Shown: piece after piece, positions 27,683 through 36,821 of the stretch | Layout of the letters: the number at the start of each line of letters is the position of its first letter | How positions within the stretch are numbered: the first letter of the stretch is position 1 | Assembly (NCBI RefSeq): GCF_900188325.1 | Contig: NZ_FZPD01000001.1 | Location: 682,001 to 746,000 of the forward strand | Source of the DNA: Ekhidna lutea | GTDB lineage: Bacteria; Bacteroidota; Bacteroidia; Cytophagales; Cyclobacteriaceae | Length of the DNA: 64,000 bases | Reading direction: 5' to 3' | Translations under genes and position numbers: made by a program | The notes under the pieces: model-generated | The model's database searches: none | What the model was told of the DNA's origin: nothing | Seen by the model: only the letters and a program-made list of their open reading frames with translations

Positions 27683-30127
27683 ATGTATACCTTTATTAAA
27701 AGGATAATTTTTATAACAACTCTTATAGCAGGATTTGTAAGTAATGCGCAGGACATCAATGATTTAAGATCGATAGATATCGACGATTTGTCTGACAAGC
27801 AAGTCCAATCTTTTATCAATAGGGCAGAGAGTTCAGGAATGACCATGCAACAACTCGAACTGTTAGCACAGCAGCGGGGAATGTCCTCAATACAAATTTC
27901 AAAATTACGAAATCGAATCGCTAAGATTCAATCAGAAGAAAGTGGCGATGCTGGATTAAGTGGAAACAGCATCAGATTAAGAGACAATAATATTGATAAA
28001 ACAAGGGTTAATTTTTTTGATGACCTTGTTATGACTGATTCTCTTGAAAACAAGGGGCTGCCTATTTTCGGATCGGAAATTTTCGAGTCTTCATTAACCT
28101 TCGAGCCATCACCTAATGTTGCAACACCTAAAAATTATGTACTAGGAGCGGGTGACGAAATCATAATTGATATCTATGGAGCTTCTGAAATCACATACCA
28201 GCAAACAATCTCACCTGATGGAAATATTTTGATAAGCGGTGTTGGCCCCATAAGCCTGTCGGGACTAACCGTAGAAGAGGCAAAAAACAGAACCTTTAAT
28301 CAATTGTCATCAATATATTCAGGACTTAAAGGAAGAAATCCAAATACATTTTTTCAATTCTCTGTTGGAAAAATCCGGACTATAAATGTAAATGTTGTTG
28401 GAAATGTAAAAAGACCAGGAACCTACGCTCTTTCATCCTTCTCGTCTGCATTTAACGCACTCTATTATGCTGGTGGACCTAATGAAAAAGGGTCCATGAG
28501 AAATATTGAAGTTATTCGAGACAATGAAAAAATTGCAACACTTGATATTTATAAGTATTTCTTTTTTGGACAATCGAATGGAAACCCACAATTGAGAGAT
28601 GAGGATATTCTTGTTGTCAGGCCCTATCAAAACAGAATAAAGTTTGCAGGGAATGTTAAACAACCAGCAATTTATGAATTGCTAGATAACGAGTCAATTG
28701 AAGATTTGTTAAGAGTTTCAGGCGGGGTTACTCCGGAAGGAAAGAAAGACTACTTGAATGTATTTAGAAAGGCAGGCGGAAGGAAAACAGTTAAGACAGT
28801 AATTAAAGATCAATATGATAACTCGGTATTAGTTGGAGGAGACTCCATCTATGTGTCACCCATTCCATCTTATTACATAGATAGGGTCAAAGTTGAGGGT
28901 GCGGTTCACTACCCCGGATATTATGAGCTTTCAGATAGCCTTACTTTACGTCAATTACTAACTGTTGTTGAAATCAGTAGAAACGCATTCAAAGAAAGAG
29001 GTAATATCATTCGATTGAACAATGATTTATCATTTTCAAATCTTACATTCAATTTGAATGATGTACTAGCTGGAAATGTCGATTATGAGCTTAAGCAAGA
29101 TGACCTAATACGTATTGCTTCAATCTTCGATGTAGAAGAGCAAAAGAATGTAACAATTTTGGGAGAGGTCAAAAATGGAGGTCAGTACCCTTATGTGAAT
29201 GGAATGACTGTTGAAGACCTTGTAACCGTATCTGGAGGATTAAAATCATCTGCCAACACTACCTCAGTGGAAGTAGCGAGAAGGGTGTCTAAAGACTCCA
29301 AAGAATTTAGAACGGCCTTTCTGTTCGATTTTTCGATAGCTCAAAATTTAGGAACTGACACTTCTGCATCATCTTTTGTATTGGAACCATTTGATGTTGT
29401 TACAATCAAAGCTACTGCCCTTTTTAGAACCCAAAAAACAATCAAAATTGAGGGTGAAGTGATGAAACCAGGTTTTTATGCTTTGGAAACAGAAGAGGAC
29501 AAAATAACCGACTTAATTGCCAGAGCTGGCGGACTTACTAAATATGCATATCCAAAAGGTGCTTCTTTGATTCGAGACTTGTCAATAGATGATGACGTCA
29601 CTACTGAAACGAGTATAGGTAATGCATATAGAAGACAACAACTTGAAGGCTTAATTAAAAGAGATTCACTCGATGAAATAGGAGAAGAGTATGTTGATAG
29701 AGAAGGAGTTGGTATAGAATTGGATAAGGCGTTGAATGATCCAAAATCAAAGCATAATATCATTTTGCAAGATGGAGATGTCATTAGTGTACCAAAACAA
29801 TTGCAAACCGTAAGGGTACGGGGTGAGGTTTTATATCCCACTAGAGTTAAATACGATAGATCAACGTCTTTTAAGGAATACATTTCGCTATCAGGAGGAT
29901 TTAGTGATAAGGCTAAGAAATCCAAATCATATGTGGTCTATCCAAATGGAAGAGCTCGTCGCACAAAAACTTTCTTGTGGCTCAAATTATACCCTTTAGT
30001 TGAGCCAGGATCAGACATTTTTATTCCTCAGCAAGAAGTTAAGCAGAAGTTATCTGTTCAGGAAGTTTTAGGAATTACTTCATCTCTCGCCACTATTGCT
30101 TTAATTATTGATAGATTGACTAATTAA
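27683..30127 (+). CDS. Outer-membrane polysaccharide export protein with SLBB repeats (Wza-like, copy 2)
   Basis: This 814-residue paralogue of the exporter at 12923 is clearly alike along its full length. The signal peptide ends near FVSNAQ, and a LSDKQVQSFINRAESSGMT region is followed by the Poly_export domain (YVLGAGDEIIIDIYGASEIT). Six SLBB-like units follow, then an almost identical C-terminal helix region (VLGITSSLATIALIIDRL). The charged insertion before the last SLBB unit is about 50 residues shorter than in copy 1. Its own promoter-like box and the following Wzz paralogue make it an independent export module. Confidence 0.9.
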   Translation: MYTFIKRIIFITTLIAGFVSNAQDINDLRSIDIDDLSDKQVQSFINRAESSGMTMQQLELLAQQRGMSSIQISKLRNRIAKIQSEESGDAGLSGNSIRLRDNNIDKTRVNFFDDLVMTDSLENKGLPIFGSEIFESSLTFEPSPNVATPKNYVLGAGDEIIIDIYGASEITYQQTISPDGNILISGVGPISLSGLTVEEAKNRTFNQLSSIYSGLKGRNPNTFFQFSVGKIRTINVNVVGNVKRPGTYALSSFSSAFNALYYAGGPNEKGSMRNIEVIRDNEKIATLDIYKYFFFGQSNGNPQLRDEDILVVRPYQNRIKFAGNVKQPAIYELLDNESIEDLLRVSGGVTPEGKKDYLNVFRKAGGRKTVKTVIKDQYDNSVLVGGDSIYVSPIPSYYIDRVKVEGAVHYPGYYELSDSLTLRQLLTVVEISRNAFKERGNIIRLNNDLSFSNLTFNLNDVLAGNVDYELKQDDLIRIASIFDVEEQKNVTILGEVKNGGQYPYVNGMTVEDLVTVSGGLKSSANTTSVEVARRVSKDSKEFRTAFLFDFSIAQNLGTDTSASSFVLEPFDVVTIKATALFRTQKTIKIEGEVMKPGFYALETEEDKITDLIARAGGLTKYAYPKGASLIRDLSIDDDVTTETSIGNAYRRQQLEGLIKRDSLDEIGEEYVDREGVGIELDKALNDPKSKHNIILQDGDVISVPKQLQTVRVRGEVLYPTRVKYDRSTSFKEYISLSGGFSDKAKKSKSYVVYPNGRARRTKTFLWLKLYPLVEPGSDIFIPQQEVKQKLSVQEVLGITSSLATIALIIDRLTN

Positions 30128-30130
30128 CTT

Positions 30131-31216
30131 ATGAAGAGTTCGGGCAAGGTATTTGATGGTGACGAATTTGACTTATTGGGCTTATTAATGCTGATATGGA
30201 ATGCAAAGGCCTTTATCATTAAGCTTACCTCTGTTTTTGTTGTGATTGGAGTGATCGTGGCATTTACAACGCCAGTCGAATATACAGCTTCTGGTAAGTT
30301 AATCTCAGAAAGTCAGGAAGGAAGTAAATCCAATTTGGGAGGGTTAAGTGGTTTGGCTGGGTTAGCTGGATTTGATTTTAACAGTTTATCCAGTAGTAAT
30401 ACAATTTCACCGGAACTCTTCCCAGAAATAGCCAAGAGTTCGCCTTTTATAAATAAGTTAATCCATGAACCAATATATTTTGAGAATAAGGATTCATTAA
30501 TTTCAAGTTTCAATTACTTAAAAGTAATGAAAAAAAAATCGTTATTTGAGATATTAATTGAATACACTGTTGGACTGCCAAATAAAATAAAGAGTCTGTT
30601 TATTAAAACTGATTCTTCTAATAAGAGAAACTATGATTTAATTAGATATTCAAAAGAAGACTGGAAACTGTACGATGAATTTGCATCAAGGTATTCTGTT
30701 TCAATAGATGATAATTCTGGTATTATTTCCGTAAGTGCAGAAATGCCTGATGTGGTAGCATCCGCTCAAATAGCTAATCTAATTGTAAATGAATTAACAA
30801 GGGAAATTGTCAGCTATCAACTTGAAAAGGCTGAAAGTAATTACAAATTTATTGAGGCTCGATATTTAGAGTTCGAAGAAGAATACAAGTTAAAACAGAG
30901 AAAACTAGCCCAATATTCAGACAGAAATAGAAATATCTCTAATCCAATTATTCAAACTGAATATACACGCTTACAAAACGAGTTAAGTATAGTATTTGAA
31001 GTATATAAAGGCTTAGCTTCACAATTAGAGCAAGCCAAAATCAAAATGAAGGAAATTACTCCCACCTTTATGGTCTTGGAACCAATTCGTATACCAATAG
31101 ATAAAAGTAAACCTAAACGGGGGTTAATAATTATGATTGCATCATTTATTGGAATTTTATGCGGTATAATTTATTCCATTGTTAAAGTCAATTTTCTATC
31201 AAAAGAACATGCTTAA
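30131..31216 (+). CDS. Wzz-type polysaccharide co-polymerase (copy 2)
   Basis: The 361-residue paralogue of the protein at 15534 has an N-terminal helix (about 30-48), then TTPVEYTASGKLISE, the Gly-rich LGGLSGLAGLAGFDFNSLSS, a coiled-coil periplasmic region and a C-terminal helix. The shared SGLAGLAG feature and MVLEPIRIPIDKSKP near the C-terminus mirror copy 1 (ILEPIKIPLEAAEP). There is no kinase domain. It follows the second exporter by three bases and its last eight bases overlap pseB. Confidence 0.88.
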   Translation: MKSSGKVFDGDEFDLLGLLMLIWNAKAFIIKLTSVFVVIGVIVAFTTPVEYTASGKLISESQEGSKSNLGGLSGLAGLAGFDFNSLSSSNTISPELFPEIAKSSPFINKLIHEPIYFENKDSLISSFNYLKVMKKKSLFEILIEYTVGLPNKIKSLFIKTDSSNKRNYDLIRYSKEDWKLYDEFASRYSVSIDDNSGIISVSAEMPDVVASAQIANLIVNELTREIVSYQLEKAESNYKFIEARYLEFEEEYKLKQRKLAQYSDRNRNISNPIIQTEYTRLQNELSIVFEVYKGLASQLEQAKIKMKEITPTFMVLEPIRIPIDKSKPKRGLIIMIASFIGILCGIIYSIVKVNFLSKEHA

Positions 31217-32219
31217 AAATAAATCAATTTTAATTACAGGAGGAACTGGATCATTGGGTAAAGCTCTAACAAAGCATATCCTCTCAAAATATTCTGATGT
31301 TAAGAAATTAATCATTTATTCCAGGGATGAACAAAAACAGTTTCAGATGGCTCAGGAATACCCTCATCATTCTTATCCTCAGGTGAGGTTTCTAATAGGG
31401 GATGTTAGAGATAGGGAACGATTGGCAAGAGCATTTAAAGGTGTTGATTATGTAATCCATGCTGCAGCGATGAAACATGTTCCTATTGCGGAGTATAATC
31501 CAGATGAATGTATTAAGACGAACATCGGAGGTGCCCAAAATGTAATCCACGCTTCAATAGAGACTGGCGTTCAAAGAGTGGTTGCTCTTTCAACTGATAA
31601 AGCTTGTGCCCCGATTAACTTGTATGGTGCCACAAAACTAACATCAGATAAGCTTTTTATAGCGGCCAATAATATCAAAGGAGATAATCCAATTAAGTTT
31701 TCAGTTGTACGATATGGAAATGTCATGGGCTCTAACGGTTCTGTTATTCCTTTTTTTATTAACAAGAAAAAAGAAGGGGTATTGCCTATCACTGACCCAA
31801 ACATGACTCGATTCAATATTTCTCTACAAGGCGGAGTAGATATGGTTATGCATGCACTGGAGCATGCATGGGGTGGTGAATTGTTCGTCCCAAAAATCCC
31901 TTCCTATAAAATCCTCGATGTTGCTGATGCTATAGGCCCAGAATGCGAGAAGCCAGTTGTGGGAATACGCCCGGGAGAAAAGGTACATGAGGAAATGATT
32001 ACTGCTTCCGATTCTTTTTATACTTATGATCTTGGTAAGTATTATGCGATCATACCTGCAACTCATTCATGGTCTTTGGATGATTTTGTTAAGAAGTTTG
32101 ATGCAAAGAAGGTTCCCGAAGGTTTTAAATATAACTCTGGGGAGAATACAGAATGGGAAACAGTAAACTCTCTCAGATCTTTAATAAAAGAACATGTAGA
32201 TTCATCTTTTGAGGCATGA
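31209..32219 (+). CDS. pseB: UDP-GlcNAc 4,6-dehydratase (5-inverting) PseB
   Basis: PseB is the first enzyme of pseudaminic acid synthesis, making UDP-2-acetamido-2,6-dideoxy-L-arabino-hexos-4-ulose. I start it at the ATG at 31209 (MLKNKSILITGGTGSLGKAL), overlapping the previous stop, giving 336 residues. Diagnostic segments are SRDEQKQFQMAQ, HAAAMKHVPIAEYNP, STDKACAPINLYGATK (PseB/FlaA1-type motif) and IRPGEKVHEEMI. It heads a run of seven genes for a nonulosonic acid. Confidence 0.93.
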   Translation: MLKNKSILITGGTGSLGKALTKHILSKYSDVKKLIIYSRDEQKQFQMAQEYPHHSYPQVRFLIGDVRDRERLARAFKGVDYVIHAAAMKHVPIAEYNPDECIKTNIGGAQNVIHASIETGVQRVVALSTDKACAPINLYGATKLTSDKLFIAANNIKGDNPIKFSVVRYGNVMGSNGSVIPFFINKKKEGVLPITDPNMTRFNISLQGGVDMVMHALEHAWGGELFVPKIPSYKILDVADAIGPECEKPVVGIRPGEKVHEEMITASDSFYTYDLGKYYAIIPATHSWSLDDFVKKFDAKKVPEGFKYNSGENTEWETVNSLRSLIKEHVDSSFEA

Positions 32220-33406
32220 GTAAAGTAATTCCTTATGGTAAGCAAGATATTAATCAAGAAGACATTGACGCAGTTGTCAAAGCATTAAAATCTGACTATT
32301 TAACACAGGGACCTAGAATAAAAGAGTTCGAAGAAGCCTTTGCTGAGTATGTTGGGTCCAATTATGCCGTAGCTGTCTCCAATGGCACAGCAGCATTGCA
32401 TTTATGTGTTTTAGCTTTGGGTTTAAATGAGGGAAAAAAGGTAATAACCACACCAATAACTTTTGCCGCTTCAGCTAATTGTATCAGATATTGTGGAGGA
32501 GATGTGGTTTTTGTTGATATTGACCCTAAAACATATTTGATCGATCTTGAAGAGGTTGAGAAATTGCTTTCTAAACATCAGAAAGGTACTTTTTCAGGGA
32601 TCATTCCCGTAGACTTTGCAGGTAGGCCCGTAGATTTAAATAAATTTAGAAATCTAGCAGAAGAATATAACCTATGGATTATTGAAGATGCATGCCATGC
32701 GCCAGGAGGTTATTTTGTTGATAGTAAGAAGCAAATAAGTAAATGTGGAAATGGGCAATTTGCGGATCTGTCTATTTTTTCTTTCCATCCAGTAAAGCAC
32801 ATAGCATCCGGTGAAGGGGGCATGATCACAACGAATGATGAAAAACTATATAATAAGCTACTAACACTGAGAACACATGGCATTTCTAGAACGGAAGGAA
32901 ATTACAAAAATTCTGTTGAATTTGCTACTGGTGAGTCTGGACTACTGGACTACCCTGGCTGGTACATGGAAATGCAAGAGTTGGGGTTTAATTATCGCCT
33001 AACAGATATTCAGGCAGCTCTGGGAAAGAGTCAATTGTCTAGGGCAAATGAAGGATTAAAGAGACGAAGAGAAATTGCTGCCAAGTACTTTTCTGTATTC
33101 TCAGGTAAAGATTTTATTAGAGGTCAGTCTGGAATTGTCGAGGGACATGCCTACCACTTATACGTTATTGAAGTAGATAATCGTTTAGGCCTATACAATC
33201 ACTTAAGAGAACAAAGTATTTTAGCACAAATTCATTATATACCATGTCATTTGATGCCATATTATAGAGAATTTGGATGGAAAGAAGGAGATTTGCCTCA
33301 TTCTGAAAACTATTACAGGCACTGTATCAGCCTACCAATGTATCCGGGCTTATCCGATAATGAGGTTGAATATGTTATTGAACAAGTTTTAAAATTCTTC
33401 GAATAA
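32216..33406 (+). CDS. pseC: UDP-4-keto-6-deoxy-sugar aminotransferase PseC
   Basis: PseC is a PLP-dependent DegT/DnrJ-family aminotransferase that adds the 4-amino group after PseB. The 396-residue protein begins IPYGKQDINQEDIDAVVKAL, has SNGTAALHLCVLAL, EDACHAPGG, and the PLP-lysine region FSFHPVKHIASGEGGMI near residue 190. It overlaps pseB by 4 bp. The IPYG...SDYLTQGP N-terminus is typical of PseC rather than other sugar aminotransferases. Confidence 0.93.
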   Translation: MSKVIPYGKQDINQEDIDAVVKALKSDYLTQGPRIKEFEEAFAEYVGSNYAVAVSNGTAALHLCVLALGLNEGKKVITTPITFAASANCIRYCGGDVVFVDIDPKTYLIDLEEVEKLLSKHQKGTFSGIIPVDFAGRPVDLNKFRNLAEEYNLWIIEDACHAPGGYFVDSKKQISKCGNGQFADLSIFSFHPVKHIASGEGGMITTNDEKLYNKLLTLRTHGISRTEGNYKNSVEFATGESGLLDYPGWYMEMQELGFNYRLTDIQAALGKSQLSRANEGLKRRREIAAKYFSVFSGKDFIRGQSGIVEGHAYHLYVIEVDNRLGLYNHLREQSILAQIHYIPCHLMPYYREFGWKEGDLPHSENYYRHCISLPMYPGLSDNEVEYVIEQVLKFFE

Positions 33407-33409
33407 ACA

Positions 33410-34264
33410 TTGGAAGAGCTCACGGACAAAATAGCTCTAGGAGCAGTACAGTTTGGTTTAAATTACGGTATCAGCAATAAAAATGGGGTTACTCCTATAA
33501 ATGAGGTTGGTAAAATTCTAGAGTTTGCTAAGAAAAGCAGAATATCAGTTATTGATACTGCTTACTCGTATGGGGATAGTGAAAAGAATTTGGGTGAATT
33601 CGACTTGGAGCAATTTAAAATTGTCTCCAAATTCCCTGAAACTGAAGGAGTGCCAATTTTTCAATTTTTCAATGAGTCGTGTAAAAGATTGAATGTATCA
33701 TCTCTTTATGGATATATAGCACATAATGGTAATATTTTAATCAATAATGTGAAAGCTTGGGATGAATTAAAAGAGTTAAAGAACGGGGGGAAAGTTGAGA
33801 AAATTGGTTATTCTTTATATAAACCACGAGAACTTGAAATACTGCTTGACCTTGGAATGATTCCTGATTTAATTCAAGTACCATTTAACTTATTAGACAG
33901 AAGATTTGAAGAATATTTTGATGAGTTAAAAAAAATGGGATGTGAGATACATTCAAGATCCACCTTCTTACAAGGGATATTTTTTCTATCGTTAGAAAAT
34001 CTTTCTAGTTTTTTTGAACCACTACGGCCATTCCTTACTCATTTTGACAAACGATTTCCTGATATGGATGATAAAATCTCTTATTTAATTTCATTTGTAC
34101 TAAGAAATAATGGAATTGATAAATTAGTGCTTGGAGTAAACAATCAATCTCAGCTTAGACAAAACATTAATCATCTATCGAACACGGTAACGGATGAATA
34201 TGAATTAAATTTATCTGCGATTCCGGAAGAAATTCTATTACCTTATAATTGGCCCGCTAAGTAA
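33410..34264 (+). CDS. Aldo/keto reductase in the nonulosonate module
   Basis: The 284-residue aldo/keto-reductase-fold protein starts with TTG three bases after pseC. It has LGAVQFGLNYGISN at the N-terminus, the DTAYSYGDSEKNLGE segment with catalytic Asp and Tyr, VSKFPE and YIAHNG supplying the Lys and His positions, and a LVLGVNNQSQL C-terminal cofactor segment. AKRs of this kind occur in some nonulosonate and capsule loci without a settled role. It may reduce or rearrange a pathway intermediate, giving a variant sugar. Confidence 0.8.
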   Translation: MEELTDKIALGAVQFGLNYGISNKNGVTPINEVGKILEFAKKSRISVIDTAYSYGDSEKNLGEFDLEQFKIVSKFPETEGVPIFQFFNESCKRLNVSSLYGYIAHNGNILINNVKAWDELKELKNGGKVEKIGYSLYKPRELEILLDLGMIPDLIQVPFNLLDRRFEEYFDELKKMGCEIHSRSTFLQGIFFLSLENLSSFFEPLRPFLTHFDKRFPDMDDKISYLISFVLRNNGIDKLVLGVNNQSQLRQNINHLSNTVTDEYELNLSAIPEEILLPYNWPAK

Positions 34265-35050
34265 ATGGCATCTATCAAAATTGAGTTGTCTGAAAAAGTA
34301 ATATTGCTAACAGGTGGATATGGACACTTGGGTAAAGGGATTGCTGAAAACCTCGCACTACATGGAGGGAAAGTATTTGTGGCAGGAAGGTCTTATGAAA
34401 AATTTAAGAAGGCTTTTAAAAATTCAATTGAAAATATTGAATTTCTTCAATGTGATATAGGAAAAGAAGGAGAAGTACGGTCTGCGGCAGGCAGCATTTT
34501 TGAATCAGAGGGTAAGTTTGATGCCGTAATAAACAATGCTTTCTACAGTAGAGGTCAAGATCCTGAAAATATGACCTCTGAAGATTGGGCGTTCGGTATA
34601 GATGGAAACCTGAATTGTGTATTTCGGTCCATTAAAGAAGTATTGCCAATTCTAAAGAAAAATCAATCAGGAAAAATAATCAACGTATCATCGATGTATG
34701 GAATGTTAGCACCTGACTTTGGAATTTATGATGAATACCAAGAATATTTAAACCCACCTCATTATGGTGCAGCTAAGGCTGGAGTGATCCAGCTAACTAA
34801 ATATTATGCTGGTTATTTAGGAAAACACAATATTATGGTTAATTGCGTCTCTCCGGGACCGTTTCCTTCTAAAGCTGTTCAGGAAGCTAGCCCAGGCTTT
34901 ATCCAACAGCTATCAAGGAAGACAGCTTTAAATCGAATAGGTATTCCGAGTGATATTGGAGGAATATTTACATTTCTGGTATCAGATGCTTCTAATTTTG
35001 TAACAGGTCAAAATTTTGTAATTGATGGAGGATGGACAATCAAATCCTAA
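34265..35050 (+). CDS. Short-chain dehydrogenase (PtmA-like) in the nonulosonate module
   Basis: This is a classical SDR of 261 residues with LTGGYGHLGKGIAENL as the cofactor loop, INNAFYSRGQD, the INVSSMYGM serine and HYGAAKAG with catalytic Tyr and Lys, ending FVIDGGWTIKS. It resembles the PtmA-type oxidoreductases found beside CMP-nonulosonate synthetases in flagellin glycosylation loci. It is adjacent to the AKR and overlaps the SpsF-like gene. Substrate and direction are unknown; a tailoring step is likely. Confidence 0.78.
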   Translation: MASIKIELSEKVILLTGGYGHLGKGIAENLALHGGKVFVAGRSYEKFKKAFKNSIENIEFLQCDIGKEGEVRSAAGSIFESEGKFDAVINNAFYSRGQDPENMTSEDWAFGIDGNLNCVFRSIKEVLPILKKNQSGKIINVSSMYGMLAPDFGIYDEYQEYLNPPHYGAAKAGVIQLTKYYAGYLGKHNIMVNCVSPGPFPSKAVQEASPGFIQQLSRKTALNRIGIPSDIGGIFTFLVSDASNFVTGQNFVIDGGWTIKS

Positions 35051-35759
35051 AATAGGAGCAATAATACAAGCAAGGATGCAATCAGAGCGGTTGCCCGGAA
35101 AGGTGTTAATGCCTATGCCATTTCCTGCTGGTCCACCATTACTCTCAAGAATAATTGAGTCGTTGGATCAGATTAGCTTACTTGATGAAGTAATTGTGGC
35201 GACTTCTTCAAAAAGAGAGAATGACCCAATTGAAAAGTTTTGTAACTCAATGGATGTAAGGTGTTTCAGAGGAGATGAGAATGACGTTCAGAGTAGATTC
35301 ATTTCAATTATTGAAATATACGGATTTGAACATGTAATTCGACTAACAGGTGACAATCCGATGATTGATCCATCTTATTTGATCAAAGCAATTGAGTCAC
35401 ACCTGAGTTTAGATTCTGATTATACCAAAACCATTGGACTCCCATTAGGGACTAACTTTGAGATTGTGAAAGCCGGATGTTTGACTCAAAGATCAAAGAC
35501 CCATCGAACAAATTCAGAAATGGAGCACGTGACACATTGGATTGCCAATTCAGATGATTTCAGCAAAAATATTTTGGCTTTTGATTATAAAGAAGCACAA
35601 TTAAGATTAACCGTTGATTACCCTCAAGATTATGCCATGATATCGATGCTTTTTGCCCTCTTAGATGAACGTGTTGACCTTGACCGTATTTGTGAGATAT
35701 CTAATGAACACAAGTGGTTAAGTCAGATTAATAATGAAATGGAGCAAAAAATAGCATAG
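35025..35759 (+). CDS. SpsF-like cytidylyltransferase, probable CMP-nonulosonate synthetase
   Basis: The 244-residue nucleotidyltransferase has an N-terminal GAIIQARMQSERLPGKVLM, the SpsF/KdsB-type CTP-binding loop, VIVATSSKRENDPIE, and RLTGDNPMIDP near residue 100 with metal-binding Asp. No separate PseF-type gene (IPARGGSKRIP loop) is present, so this is the best candidate for activating the nonulosonate with CMP. The ATG at 35025 is preferred over the TTG just before it; the gene overlaps the SDR by 26 bp. Confidence 0.78.
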   Translation: MEDGQSNPKIGAIIQARMQSERLPGKVLMPMPFPAGPPLLSRIIESLDQISLLDEVIVATSSKRENDPIEKFCNSMDVRCFRGDENDVQSRFISIIEIYGFEHVIRLTGDNPMIDPSYLIKAIESHLSLDSDYTKTIGLPLGTNFEIVKAGCLTQRSKTHRTNSEMEHVTHWIANSDDFSKNILAFDYKEAQLRLTVDYPQDYAMISMLFALLDERVDLDRICEISNEHKWLSQINNEMEQKIA

Positions 35760-35813
35760 TGAGTCTCAGTAGTAAAGTGAATTCGTGTTTATCGACGATG
35801 AATTTAAATTGTA

Positions 35814-36821
35814 ATGAATAATGAATATAAGGTTTTAAAAGAACAAAAATTTACATCTGGGGCTTATTCTATTATGCCAATTAGAATGGAGGATAGATAT
35901 AAAATTATGAAGTGGAGGAATGAGCAGGTTTATCATCTTCGACAGCTTATAAAGCTCACAGAGGAAGCTCAAGACCATTACTTTGAAAATGTTGTCTCAG
36001 ATCTTTTTGATAAAAAACAACCCAATCAGATATTATTTTCTTTTCTACAAAATGGAAATTGTATTGGATATGGAGGGTTGGTTCATATCAACTGGGTAGA
36101 TATGAATGCAGAAATTTCATTTTTAATGGAAACCAGACTTCAAAAGGAAAAATTCTCATTGCATTGGGATACATTCCTTGAATTAATTAAGAAAGTTGCA
36201 TACGATGAATTAAGGTTTCATAAAATTTATACATACGCTTTTGATTTAAGACAGCAATTATATGAAGTGTTAGAAAATGCTGGCTTTATTCATGATGCAA
36301 CATTACTAGACCATTGTTTTTATGAATCATCATTTAAAAATGTAGTTATCCATTCCAATTTTAAGAAGGATATGCAATTAAGGAGGGCGAGCCTTTCTGA
36401 TGAAGAAATAACCTTTAAGTGGGCATCAGATGAAGCTATTAGAAAATATTCATTTAAAAAAAATAAGATCATTAGCTCAGAGCATTCTCAATGGTTTAGG
36501 TCTAAGATATCTTCTGAAAGATGTTTATATTTTATTTTATGGTTTGAGGGTAATAGAATTGGATCTATTAGAATTGATATCGAGAATAACGAAGGATTAA
36601 TAAGTTATTTGTTAGATAGTGATGTTCATGGTAAAGGGTTTGGAACAATTCTTTTAAATCTTGCAGAGAGAAGAGTAAAAAATATAAATTCTGAGATTAA
36701 GTGGTTAAAAGGGTATGTTCTTGACGATAATGTCGCCTCTCAGAAGATATTCAAAAAATTGGGATATAGTGAAATGAAAACTGAGCCCAAAAAGTTAGAG
36801 TATACAAAAAAGATAGTATGA
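35814..36821 (+). CDS. Tandem GNAT acetyltransferase (two domains), PseH-like role
   Basis: The 335-residue protein has two GNAT-like halves. The first (about 18-170) reads IMPIRMEDRYKIMKWRNE, then LRFHKIYTYAFDL, with a PseH-like layout. The second (about 188-333) reads LRRASLSDEEITFKWASDE, then DVHGKGFGTILLNLAERRV as the acetyl-CoA loop and YVLDDNVASQKIFKKLGY. In many genomes the second type of domain is fused to the PseG hydrolase; here no hydrolase domain is present. It likely acetylates one or two amino groups of the sugar precursor. It overlaps pseI by 4 bp and follows a 54-base gap. Confidence 0.82.
   Translation: MNNEYKVLKEQKFTSGAYSIMPIRMEDRYKIMKWRNEQVYHLRQLIKLTEEAQDHYFENVVSDLFDKKQPNQILFSFLQNGNCIGYGGLVHINWVDMNAEISFLMETRLQKEKFSLHWDTFLELIKKVAYDELRFHKIYTYAFDLRQQLYEVLENAGFIHDATLLDHCFYESSFKNVVIHSNFKKDMQLRRASLSDEEITFKWASDEAIRKYSFKKNKIISSEHSQWFRSKISSERCLYFILWFEGNRIGSIRIDIENNEGLISYLLDSDVHGKGFGTILLNLAERRVKNINSEIKWLKGYVLDDNVASQKIFKKLGYSEMKTEPKKLEYTKKIV

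Noticed and set aside
12923-31216. Recent tandem duplication by recombination of the Wza/Wzz pairs
   Set aside because: The copies have diverged throughout at the amino-acid level, and the genes between them are unrelated to those after the second copy, so it is not a recent direct repeat.
35760-35813. Regulatory leader in the 54-base gap before the tandem GNAT gene
   Set aside because: There is no TAnnTTTG match, no hairpin and no reading frame; it appears to be a plain spacer within the operon.
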